From Suttonella sp. R2A3 (GTDB lineage Bacteria > Pseudomonadota > Gammaproteobacteria > Cardiobacteriales > Cardiobacteriaceae): a DNA stretch of 64,000 bases. This document shows positions 8,338-16,977 of the stretch, in pieces (positions within the stretch are counted from its first letter, which is position 1; every line of letters begins with the position of its first letter). The stretch covers positions 985,501 to 1,049,500 of the forward strand of contig NZ_CP090975.1 in the NCBI RefSeq assembly GCF_021513215.1, written 5' to 3'. A program made the position numbers and the translations under genes. The notes under the pieces were generated by a model. The model saw nothing but the letters and a program-made list of their open reading frames with translations. It made no database searches and was not told where the DNA came from.

Positions 8338-9167
8338 TCATGAAAAGCCGCATAATATATAAAGCCATAGCCATACTTTTAGGTTGGCTATTTCCACTGG
8401 TTTTGTTGGCTAATAGCCCATTGGGCTCAAGCTTCACACAACCCTTTGGTTTGCAAGTGGGGCAATCAAACCTGGCGCAACTTGAGCAGCAGTTTAGTGA
8501 TGAAGAAATTCACATCCTTGAAGATCCTGCGCGACAATTATATCGCGGCATTGCCCTTGATATGCCTGGATGGCGAATGATTGAACTCGTCACCGATAAA
8601 CCAACAACTAACGCATTTTGGAATGAATTTTCAATTTATATCACCATAGATGAACAAGACATCATTCAAAGAATTCAGGCTTTTTACTCTGACAAAGAAA
8701 CTGCTTATCGAAGCAATTATCTATTCATGCTTGTCAGTCGTTATCTACGCAAGCACGCCACGCGCGACCATCAATTTCGTTTATTTGAACAACAATATAA
8801 TGACGATGTTGTGATGGCCCTCCAAGATCGGTCGTTTTTACACGCATCAATCACAAAATCGCTTGATATCTACCGCCATAATCAGACCAATTATTTACTC
8901 GGTACCGGCTATGGCGGAGAAGTGACGCGACTACCAGAAGGCTTAATGTTGCGAGAGATGGGTGATATTGGTTACACTGAGCTACCAGCATCGTCAACCG
9001 ACTTGGCTTGGGTTGAAGATGATCGGTTGTGGGTTTTTTCGTTGATTATCACTAGCAATCGCTACCAACAAGTCTTTCGCGACAACCTCGCTAAAGCTGT
9101 TGAATCTGGTAAAGTATCTGGCGAAATCAAAGCCCTCCTCGAGAAAGATTTAGCACAACCTCTATGA
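8334..9167 (+). CDS. Exported protein of unknown function, paralog 5
   Basis: A 277-residue protein with a basic n-region and hydrophobic core (MKSRIIYKAIAILLGWLFPL, from the second ATG at 8340), ending near LLAN, consistent with a Sec signal peptide. Motifs: PFGLQVGQSNLAQLEQQF, EDPARQLYRGIALDMPGW, DEQDIIQRIQAFY, TNYLLGTGYGGEVTRLPEG, LREMGDIGYTEL and ITSNRYQQVFRDNL. Its stop overlaps the start of the following GHMP kinase (ATGA), which ties the array translationally to the mevalonate pathway. Function unknown. Confidence 0.84.
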   Translation: MIMKSRIIYKAIAILLGWLFPLVLLANSPLGSSFTQPFGLQVGQSNLAQLEQQFSDEEIHILEDPARQLYRGIALDMPGWRMIELVTDKPTTNAFWNEFSIYITIDEQDIIQRIQAFYSDKETAYRSNYLFMLVSRYLRKHATRDHQFRLFEQQYNDDVVMALQDRSFLHASITKSLDIYRHNQTNYLLGTGYGGEVTRLPEGLMLREMGDIGYTELPASSTDLAWVEDDRLWVFSLIITSNRYQQVFRDNLAKAVESGKVSGEIKALLEKDLAQPL

Positions 9168-10075
9168 TTCAAAGCTCAGCTCCCGGCTCCATCATGCTCA
9201 GCGGCGAACACGCTGTGGTGTATGGACATCAAGCGATCGTCTGCGCGATCGAGCAACGCATTCATGTAACGCTTAGCGCCAACGAAGATAACTGCGTGCG
9301 CATTGACAGCGCATTAGGACAATACGAAGCGCCCTGTGATCACCTCAAACCTGATCCGCGCCTACGCTTTGTGCTTGCCTGCATAGAGCGATACCCACAC
9401 AGCGGCGGTGTGAATATCCAGATTGACAGCGAGATTGACCCTACCTTAGGTTTGGGTAGCTCGGCTGCGGTGACTATCGCCACCCTCGGCGCCTTAGCAC
9501 GCCATACCGCAAACCCGGAAACGCCCTTGCTAATACACGAACAAGCCCTTACCATCATTCGCAGTTTGCAAGGTCGCGGTAGCGGTGCTGATTGTGCAGC
9601 CAGCTTGTATGGTGGCCTAATCAGCTATCGGTATTTACCCCAAACCGAAATCACCGCCTTACCCACACCACCGTGTGACGTATTTTTACGCTACGCAGGC
9701 TATAAAACGCCCACCGCCGAAGTGCTTGCGCATATCGCTGCGTGTATGGCAGACGATCCTGATAAATACGAGAGTCTATACGAACAGATGGGTGAGTGCA
9801 CCGACACAGCGATTAAAGCAGCAAACGATGCAGACTGGCCGGCCTACTACGCCGCGCTTAATCACTACCAAAGCTTGATGGTCGAGCTAGGGGTTAGCGA
9901 CTCGACCCTAGGCACCATCATTGATAAAGCACGACAGCACCCCGACTGCCACGTCGCTAAAATCAGCGGTAGTGGGCTCGGCGACTGCGTGGTTGCTCTC
10001 AGCGAGACCGCCCCAGCACACTTCACTGCTACACCGATTGCTAACCAAGGATTGATGATTAATGAACGAGCGTAA
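9164..10075 (+). CDS. mvaK2: GHMP kinase, probable phosphomevalonate kinase
   Basis: Probably converts 5-phosphomevalonate to 5-diphosphomevalonate, the one pathway step not otherwise filled. GHMP motifs: APGSIMLSGEHAVVYGHQAI at the N-terminus, the ATP loop PTLGLGSSAAVTIAT near 97-111, QGRGSGADCAASLYGG near 135-150 with the likely catalytic Asp, and C-terminal KISGSGLGDCVVA. At 303 residues it is shorter than the first kinase. The N-terminal half also resembles mevalonate kinases, so assignment between the two rests on context and on the GRGSGAD element. It starts in the stop of paralog 5 and overlaps the decarboxylase gene by 14 bases. Confidence 0.65.
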   Translation: MIQSSAPGSIMLSGEHAVVYGHQAIVCAIEQRIHVTLSANEDNCVRIDSALGQYEAPCDHLKPDPRLRFVLACIERYPHSGGVNIQIDSEIDPTLGLGSSAAVTIATLGALARHTANPETPLLIHEQALTIIRSLQGRGSGADCAASLYGGLISYRYLPQTEITALPTPPCDVFLRYAGYKTPTAEVLAHIAACMADDPDKYESLYEQMGECTDTAIKAANDADWPAYYAALNHYQSLMVELGVSDSTLGTIIDKARQHPDCHVAKISGSGLGDCVVALSETAPAHFTATPIANQGLMINERA

Positions 10076-11051
10076 AGCGCAATTTTTTAATGCCCACCTG
10101 CCTAACACCTTACAGCCAAATTCATGCGGCGAAGCCTTTGCACCGAGCAATATTGCATTGGCGAAATATTGGGGTAAACGCGATTATGAGCTGAATTTAC
10201 CGACTAACGGTAGCTTGTCGATTTCTTTAGGCACCTTGGGCACACGCACCACCCTCAAACCTGCTGATAAAGACAGCGTATCGCTTAACGGCAAGTCGCT
10301 CTCACTAGACACACCATTTGCGCAAAAAGTCATTGCTTTTATCGATTTATTTCGCCGCAGCCAACCGCTGCCGCTGACCATCGAGACCCACAACACCATT
10401 CCAACCGCTGCTGGCCTGGCCTCTTCCGCTTCCGGGTTTGCCGCGCTCACCTTAGCGATCAATGATCTATTTAACCTTGATTTAGCACAAACCACCCTCT
10501 CCGCGATGGCACGAATTGGTAGTGGCAGCGCGAGTCGTTCGCTTTGGCATGGATTTGTTCAGTGGGATAAAGGCGAACAAACTGACGGCAGCGATTCTAT
10601 CGCGCAACCGATTGCCAGTAATTGGCGTGATTTACGTGTCGGCTTATTAGCCTTAAGCCACGCAGAAAAACACACCACTTCACGTGATGGCATGACCCAT
10701 ACCGCCGAAACCAGTCCATTATTTAGCGTCTGGCCAGCCCAAGCTGAACGCGATAAGGCGCAAATCCATCAAGCGATTGTTAATCAGGATTTTCATGAGC
10801 TAGGTGCAACGGCTGAAGCCAATGCATTAGCGATGCACGCCACGATGCTTGCGGCACGTCCGAGCCTGACCTATTTCCTGCCTGAAACGCTGGCAACGAT
10901 CGCCGCAGTACAAAAAGCGCGCGCAGATGGTTTACCGGTTTATTTAACCATCGACGCTGGGCCAAACGTTAAGCTACTTTACCTTGCTAAGGACGAAGCC
11001 GACATCCGCCACACATTTGCTGGAGTGGCGTGCGTTAACCCATTCCAATAA
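10062..11051 (+). CDS. mvaD: Diphosphomevalonate decarboxylase
   Basis: ATP-dependent decarboxylation of mevalonate 5-diphosphate to isopentenyl diphosphate, the last step before the isomerase. The 329-residue protein has the family motifs: NIALAKYWGKRD near residue 30, NLPTNGSLSISL, the ATP loop NTIPTAAGLASSASGFAAL near 107-125, IGSGSASRSLWHGFVQW, and TIDAGPNVKLL with the conserved Asp near 295. It is the last gene of the mevalonate operon. The hairpin directly after its stop has its T-run on the other strand, so it serves mainly the facing gene. Confidence 0.95.
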   Translation: MNERKAQFFNAHLPNTLQPNSCGEAFAPSNIALAKYWGKRDYELNLPTNGSLSISLGTLGTRTTLKPADKDSVSLNGKSLSLDTPFAQKVIAFIDLFRRSQPLPLTIETHNTIPTAAGLASSASGFAALTLAINDLFNLDLAQTTLSAMARIGSGSASRSLWHGFVQWDKGEQTDGSDSIAQPIASNWRDLRVGLLALSHAEKHTTSRDGMTHTAETSPLFSVWPAQAERDKAQIHQAIVNQDFHELGATAEANALAMHATMLAARPSLTYFLPETLATIAAVQKARADGLPVYLTIDAGPNVKLLYLAKDEADIRHTFAGVACVNPFQ

Positions 11052-11053
11052 AA

Positions 11054-11085
11054 AAGCGGTAAACAGCCGAGGCCATTTACCGCTT
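11054..11085 (-). terminator. Rho-independent terminator of the RRM protein gene
   Basis: Perfect 10-base inverted repeat AAGCGGTAAA (11054-11063) and TTTACCGCTT (11076-11085) with a 12-base loop. Read on the minus strand it is followed by TTTTTTA, so it terminates the RNA-binding protein gene whose stop is at 11103. It may also slow transcription leaving mvaD, but there is no T-tract on the plus strand. Confidence 0.8.
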
Positions 11086-11102
11086 GAATCCAGATAAAGT
11101 GC

Positions 11103-11390
11103 TTACCAGCGCTTATCGCGGTTGAAGCTACGACGTGGACGGTCTTCTTTAGGACGTGCTTCATTAACGCGCAAATTGCGTCCACCAAGCTCTGCACCAT
11201 TAACCGCTTCAATCGCTTTTTTAGCGGCTTCAGCATCAGGCATTTCAACAAAGCCGAAGCCTTTAGAACGCCCGCTATCGCGGTCAGTGATGATATTGGC
11301 ACTGCTTACTTCACCATGAGCGGAAAAGATATTGCGCAATTCATTTTCATCTGTTTGGTAGGAAAGGTTCCCTACATAAATATTGGTCAT
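11103..11390 (-). CDS. Small RRM-domain RNA-binding protein
   Basis: A 95-residue protein made almost entirely of one RNA recognition motif: RNP2 as NIYVGNLSY at residues 3-11 and RNP1 as KGFGFVEM near 43-50, followed by a short basic tail (EARPKEDRPRRSFNRDKRW). It binds single-stranded RNA; bacterial members are often cold- or stress-related, but the target is unknown. I set the start at 11390 (MTNIYVGN) with AGGT upstream; an upstream in-frame codon would add 17 residues that the family lacks. It is a single-gene unit with its own terminator, convergent with the mevalonate operon. Confidence 0.92.
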   Translation of the reverse strand: MTNIYVGNLSYQTDENELRNIFSAHGEVSSANIITDRDSGRSKGFGFVEMPDAEAAKKAIEAVNGAELGGRNLRVNEARPKEDRPRRSFNRDKRW

Positions 11391-11644
11391 AACGATACCT
11401 ATGGTTCTTGCGTTGAAAAAACTACAACTCTCGGAACTCAACGCAATGAATTACGACAGCGATTTGCTGGTAGGCAAATACGTCTAGCGGAAACAGGCCG
11501 AGACACGCTAAACGTTCACAACACCAAACCGCATTAGGATAATTATAGCCTAAATTTGAATTTTGTCAGCAATTCTTGTGCTTTTTTATCAAAAAAAACA
11601 AAGCACAGTATTTTAGCTGATTCAGGCTATTGAAATAAGCAAAC

Positions 11645-11718
11645 TGGAGCGGGCGAAGGGAATCGAACCCTCGTCGTAAGCTTGGGAAGCTTCTGCTCTA
11701 CCATTGAGCTACGCCCGC
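11645..11718 (-). tRNA. tRNA-Gly with anticodon CCC
   Basis: The complement folds as a 74-base tRNA: acceptor GCGGGCG paired with CGCCCGC, D-arm GCTCAATGGTAGAGC, anticodon loop TTCCCAA giving anticodon CCC, T-arm with GGTTCGATTCC, and an encoded CCA end. The first pair of the anticodon stem appears to be a mismatch (G with A); the rest pairs. It reads GGG codons. It stands alone between the RRM gene and the TonB receptor, and I see no duplicated 3' end that would mark an integrated element. Confidence 0.93.
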
Positions 11719-11916
11719 TAGTGCCGCGCATTATACCGTTATCTGCATTAAAAACCTATCCTATTAAAATTATCTTTCATGGCATAACTAACTCATGCTT
11801 AGTGCAAATGACACCGATAACAAACCGATACAATTAACGAATTATCAATATTGAACAACCCAATATATTTTTGTCATTACAGAAAACACCTAAGAAATAT
11901 TTATAAAACAATAAAC

Positions 11917-11940
11917 TATAATAATAATGATTCCTATTAA
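11917..11940 (+). promoter_or_regulatory. Candidate promoter and Fur-like box upstream of the TonB receptor
   Basis: An AT-rich stretch has TATAAT at 11917-11922 overlapping a sequence like half of a Fur box (AATAATGAT followed by TATTA), with TAATA/TATTA as a short inverted repeat. Iron-regulated outer membrane receptors commonly carry such sites, but the match is partial and no clear -35 is visible. Confidence 0.3.
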
Positions 11941-11997
11941 AAATAAATTAGGTTAGGATGCCCAACTTTAATTTTTGTTTATCTTTGGAGTATAGCT

Positions 11998-14912
11998 ATG
12001 TCTTCTTGTGATTGCTGCAAGAATAAGCCGACCATGCTTGTTCTTGCCATTTCTCTCGCCCTGTCGTCTATACCTGCTCTCGCACAGACCAATGATACGC
12101 CAAAAAAATCACCGCATCTGATCAGGATCAACCTTCACGTAAAGTATCTAACTTAGATGACATTATGGTTTTAGGCGCTGGCGACAACAACCGCGGCGCA
12201 GTGAGGGATGCGAAAGGCTATAACGATGTCTATGCCTTGGACATCTCCACCACCTACGCCGGGTTTGAAGAAGTGCAGCGCTTTAAAGGCACCACCCCGG
12301 CAGATATCTTTAATGGTATGGTCGGCGTTTCTAGTGGTGATGCACGTAATGGTGGTGCGATTGATCCTAATGTTCGTGGCGTTCAAGGCGAGGGACGTGT
12401 ACCTGTTATTATCGATGGCGGGGAACAGGCTGTCACTGTTTGGCGCGGCTATAACGGCGCCAACAACCGTAACTACATTGACCCCATGCTCATCGGCGGT
12501 TTGCAAGTTGAAAAAGGCCCTTCGCTTACCCGTGGCGTTAATAGTTCTGTGGGCGGCGCTGTGGTCATTAACACGATTGATGCCGACGACATCATCCCCG
12601 AGGGGAAGGATTTTGCAGTCAATGTGATGGTTGAAGGCAGCAATAATTCAGTCAAGCCCCGCCTACCCAATTTAGTCGCCGGACAAAATATTTATGACAT
12701 CCCGGGTAATGACCTATTTAAAATGACCCAAGAGGAACTGAGTAAATATAACGCAGCAAATGGAACCAACCACAAACCCGTAAACTATGGCTTATTTTTT
12801 GGCCACATTGACCCGGAAGTACTAAAGTATCCTAATGCGAATGGTAAAAATAAATTTGGTGACGATTATGCTTTCCGTATTGCGGCAGCCAAACGCTGGG
12901 AAAATTTTGATCTTATGGGTGCTGTTGTCAAACGCCAGCGAGGAAACTATTTCGCTGGCAAAAATGGTTGGCAAGCATACTATTCTGATAAGCCTAACGC
13001 TATAGATGTTAGCGCTTATAACACAACCTCTAAGTTAGCCAATATATTCGGCCCTGAAGCTGAAATATTTAACACATCAAGTGATACTACTTCCTACTTA
13101 GGCAAAGCAACATGGCGACCTAATAATGATCATGTTTTTCAATTAGGCCTACGGCATAGCACTTCTAAATTTGGCGATATTTTACCTACTCGTTTAGATT
13201 ATTATATAGGCAGCAATCTTCGCCATGAAGGAAAACTACCCCAATGGACCTTAGGTGATGCTAAAACATCTGCCAGCACATTGGAATGGCGTTGGAAGCC
13301 AGAAAACCCGCTCATCGACCTCAACGCTAAGTTATGGGGAACCTATAACGACCTAAATACCAATACATCGGGTTCAGAACCACGCACAGCTTATACCATT
13401 CCCGCAGGCATTTACGAGCCACGACGCAAATATCTCAATCCTTTTTGTGAGAATTTCCCACCTGCAACGATAGAAAATAATCCGCAGTTAATAGCAGGAT
13501 GTAAAGGGCAATGGGCATATTTTAAGTGGCTACAAAAAAATGGCGCTGGGATGCTTTCCGCGGAACAAAAAGCCGCATTGGATAAATACCTCAGTTACGA
13601 GGACCAAATCAAACTGATCAATACAACTCAAACAGGAACCTCCATCACAAATTCAAAAGAAACCCGCCTTGGGCTAAATCTGAGTAATAAATTCCAGTTA
13701 AATAAACGTCTCGATTTAACCGTTGGCGCCAGCTACCAATACGAACGCTTACGTTCTGATGATAACTGGTGGAGCGGAGGGCGACTCAATGGTTATAACA
13801 CAGCGGCTGAAGAATTCGCTAAAGCCATGGGTGGTGGGGCTGGTTCCGGACAGAATATCAGAATAACGAATGCTTATGTTCGCACGCACCCACGTGAAGG
13901 GACACGCCATTATGTTGAAGCTAACGCCAAATTTGACTGGCGACCGACCAATTGGGCAGAACTCAGCGCCGGTTTACGCTTTAATTATTACAACGCTTTC
14001 GATGATCATATAGCAAGAATGAAAAAAGAGGGTGTGGATACGTTTGCTTCGTTCAACGATCCTAAAAAATGGCACAATAGCGGCTGGGCACCTATGTTAT
14101 CCGGCGCCGTATGGCTCAGCGACAGCACCCGTGTTTATGCACGCATGGCTCAAGCTGTACGCCATCCAAGCTTATTCGAGAGCACGTGGGGGTTTAGTGG
14201 TTTTACCACTAGTACCAAATATGATATCCAGCAGCTGAAATCCGAACGCAGCACCAACTACGAAATTGGTATTGTGCAAGAAATCACCCCTTTCTTACCT
14301 AACGCACGCTACGCCGATGTCAAACTGAGTTGGTACCACAACACCATCAAAAATGTATTTGAGCGTGATGAAAGCTTTAATTTCACCAATATGGACAAAC
14401 AAATCAACAGCGGCATCGAACTACAGGCTCGCTACGATAGCGGTAAGTTTTTCGCTGATTTGTCTGGTTCTTATGCGCTTAAAAACCAAGTATGTGATGC
14501 GAAATCTGCAGCATTGAACCGCGGTATCGATTGGGCGATAACCGATTTACATGGTGACTGTGCTGATGGCGGCTTCCCTAATGGTTATTTACAAAATACT
14601 GTTCCACCTAAATACACATGGGGATTAGGACTGGGTACACGGTTATTTGATGAAAAACTCACCATTGGCGCACGTATCAATCATCACTCCAAACCTCGTC
14701 ATAACACCGAGTTCCGCTCAAACTTTAACAGTCCACTATTCTGGAGCTCTGCCACCATTACCGATGCTTATATCCAATATAAAGGCAAGGACTGGAGCAC
14801 GGAATTAACCGCCACCAACCTGACCGATGAATATTATCTCGACCAATATAACCGCACCATGGTGCCAGCGCCTGGAAGAACGATTAAATTGAATTTTAAT
14901 AAAACTTTTTAA
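11998..14912 (+). CDS. TonB-dependent outer membrane receptor (frameshift near its start)
   Basis: Outer membrane gated channel for a scarce substrate, probably an iron complex. The start at 11998 has GGAG at 11986-11989. The N-terminus holds a CDCC cysteine cluster, then a signal peptide (LVLAISLALSSIPALAQ). The mature part begins KVSNLDDIMVLGAG, the plug continues with NVRGVQGEGRVPVIIDGGEQ and VEKGPSLTRGVNSSVGGAV, and a beta-barrel follows, ending in the aromatic strand TIKLNFNKTF. The first frame stops early: seven As at 12102-12108 must be eight to join signal peptide and plug in one frame. Without correction the largest frame starts at 12165 and lacks a signal peptide. The substrate cannot be told from sequence alone; the receptor has no linked transport genes here. 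Confidence 0.85.
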
Positions 14913-14941
14913 TTATTACTTCCTTTTCTGGGGTTAATATT

Positions 14942-14981
14942 TAGCTATGAATAGTTATTTCACGATAGCCATTCATAGCTA
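14942..14981. terminator. Inverted repeat between convergent genes, possible terminator
   Basis: TAGCTATGAAT (14942-14952) and ATTCATAGCTA (14971-14981) form an 11-base perfect stem with an 18-base loop, 30 bases after the receptor stop. There is no T-run on either side, so termination is uncertain. Confidence 0.4.
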
Positions 14982-15085
14982 TCTTGTTAGATAATCAGAT
15001 AATCTCAAGATATTTACCCCAAAACCACCACCCACCTGCATACTGATTATCGATACGTCTCGAATCGTTACGTATTTTTTGCAAA

Positions 15086-16255
15086 CTAAGGATTAAGCCT
15101 GCCCCTCTGTCCAGCAAACCACCCGGTACTCATTAGAATGATCGTCACCGCCAACAATCCGTAAATAGGCAATGTCCAGCCACCGCTACTTTCCAGCAGC
15201 CAACCGACGGTAAATGGACCAAATGCAGCGATCATATAACCAACGGTTTGCCCCATCCCGGAAAGTGCCGCTGATTGAACGGCGTTTTGCCCACGCAGGG
15301 CAAAAAGCATCAAACAAAAGGTAAAGCTCGCACAAGCGCCAATCCCTAAAACGATCACGCACAGCCATAACCACTCAACTGGCATATACCACACGCCTAG
15401 TAGCCCTATAAACATCATGCTACCGGCAGCAATCAGCAAATGGTGCATATGCGGATAACGCTCAGCAAGCGGGGTAATAAATACCACCGTCGGCAGCGCG
15501 ATTAACTGAAATAAGGTGTTATACAACCCGGCTTCGGTTTCGCTAAACCCACGCGCTGCAACGATCGTCGCAAGCCAGGTCACCATCGAGTAAAACAGCA
15601 TCGACTGCAGCCCAGTATACGCACTGATTTTCCACGCAAGCACACTGCGCCAGATATTAAATGTCGCCTCGCTTGGATTAACCACTGCCGCCGTATGTGG
15701 CCCACGTCTGCGCCGCATACGCCACCAAACAACAAAAGCTGGAATACTACACACACTCCAAATACCCAAAGCAAACTGCCAGCCAAGCGTTTTAGCCAAT
15801 GGAACCGCGAACGCCGAAGCAATCGCTGAAAGAATACTAAAGGAAAACATTTGCAGCGCGGTCATTCGCTCGATATGGTTGGGCTGATCACGTTTAATCA
15901 CTGCAGCGAGTAACACATTGCCCATTGCAATCCCTGCACACAGAATCACTGTGCCGACCATAATCATCAGGCTATCGGCGCGCATCGAGCGCACAAAACC
16001 ACCCACACCAATCAACACCAGTCCAAAAAGCAGGACATTTTCTAAGCCAAAACGGCGCGCCAGTTTAGCAGCAAAAGACGAACACGCCGCAAACGTCAGT
16101 ACAGGCAGCGTACCAATCACGCCCATAACAGTCGCGCTACTGCCGGTTGCTTGAATAATTTCTTCGACCAATGGACCAAAAGCAACAATAGGCGCACGCA
16201 GGTTGGCCGCGAGTAATATAATGCCGATAATAAATAATGCCGGTTTGTGGTTCAT
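15086..16255 (-). CDS. MFS transporter of the CynX/NimT type
   Basis: A 12-helix major facilitator superfamily permease of about 389 residues (start ATG at 16255; a TTG at 16261 is possible). The N-terminal NLRAPIVAFGPLVEEI segment is characteristic of the CynX/NimT/YeaN group, exporters of small organic compounds such as cyanate or nitroimidazoles. Hydrophobic segments run the full length with a basic central loop (WWRMRRRRGPH). The substrate cannot be inferred. Single gene, divergent from the MarC-like gene. Confidence 0.85.
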   Translation of the reverse strand: MNHKPALFIIGIILLAANLRAPIVAFGPLVEEIIQATGSSATVMGVIGTLPVLTFAACSSFAAKLARRFGLENVLLFGLVLIGVGGFVRSMRADSLMIMVGTVILCAGIAMGNVLLAAVIKRDQPNHIERMTALQMFSFSILSAIASAFAVPLAKTLGWQFALGIWSVCSIPAFVVWWRMRRRRGPHTAAVVNPSEATFNIWRSVLAWKISAYTGLQSMLFYSMVTWLATIVAARGFSETEAGLYNTLFQLIALPTVVFITPLAERYPHMHHLLIAAGSMMFIGLLGVWYMPVEWLWLCVIVLGIGACASFTFCLMLFALRGQNAVQSAALSGMGQTVGYMIAAFGPFTVGWLLESSGGWTLPIYGLLAVTIILMSTGWFAGQRGRLNP

Positions 16256-16359
16256 AAACAAAACTTGCGCAAGGTTAAGGTTGTGCGAGAATATATTCGC
16301 GACGATAACCGACCATCATACGCACCCCTTTGGGGAATTGATAGAGCATAAGGAAACCT

Positions 16360-16956
16360 ATGGAAGTTTGGGCGACAGCAGTCACGCTATTTTTGATTAT
16401 GGACCCTTTTGGCAACCTGCCAATTTGGATGAGTGTGCTCAGCCATGTACCGCGTGAACGTCGCCAGCGCATTGTTGCCCGCGAGTCGCTGATTGCACTC
16501 ATCATCATGCTCTTTTTCCTCTACAGCGGCCCGAGCATTTTACGCGTGCTCAATTTATCGCGTGAAGCGCTGGCGATTGCTGGTGGCCTGGTACTGTTTA
16601 TTATCGCGATGCGGATGATTTTCCCCTCGCGTGGCGGGGTTATGGGCGATGATGACGATGATAGCGAACCACTCATCGTGCCGCTTGCGATGCCGCTCTT
16701 TGCCGGCCCATCGTTACTCGCAATGCTGATTTTATTGGTCGAAGGCGACCCACAACACATGCAGCGCTGGCTGATTGCTGTGTTAGCTGCCTGGGCAGCA
16801 GCGAGCGTCATCCTCATCAGCGGTTCGTATTTTTATCGCTTTCTGGGCAACCGCGGCTTAAAAGCAATCGAACGCCTGATGGGGATGATTTTGCTCAGTA
16901 TTTCTGTACAACTGCTGCTCAATGCAATCAGCACCTATGTGCAGCAAATAATCTAG
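16360..16956 (+). CDS. MarC/YhgN family integral membrane protein
   Basis: A 198-residue inner membrane protein with about six hydrophobic segments. The start region LFLIMDPFGNLPIWMSVL and the central PLAMPLFAGPSLLAMLIL are signatures of the MarC (UPF0056) family. An acidic run (GDDDDDSEP) lies in the cytoplasmic loop near residue 105. The cellular role of the family is not established; despite the name, the related protein MarC was not confirmed as a resistance determinant. Single gene between two minus-strand genes. Confidence 0.88.
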   Translation: MEVWATAVTLFLIMDPFGNLPIWMSVLSHVPRERRQRIVARESLIALIIMLFFLYSGPSILRVLNLSREALAIAGGLVLFIIAMRMIFPSRGGVMGDDDDDSEPLIVPLAMPLFAGPSLLAMLILLVEGDPQHMQRWLIAVLAAWAAASVILISGSYFYRFLGNRGLKAIERLMGMILLSISVQLLLNAISTYVQQII

Positions 16957-16977
16957 GCCTAGGTAGTTTCAACGGCT

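Noticed and set aside
11645-11718. tRNA-Gly as an attachment site of an integrated element
   Set aside because: No integrase gene and no repeat of the tRNA 3' end were seen in the neighbourhood.
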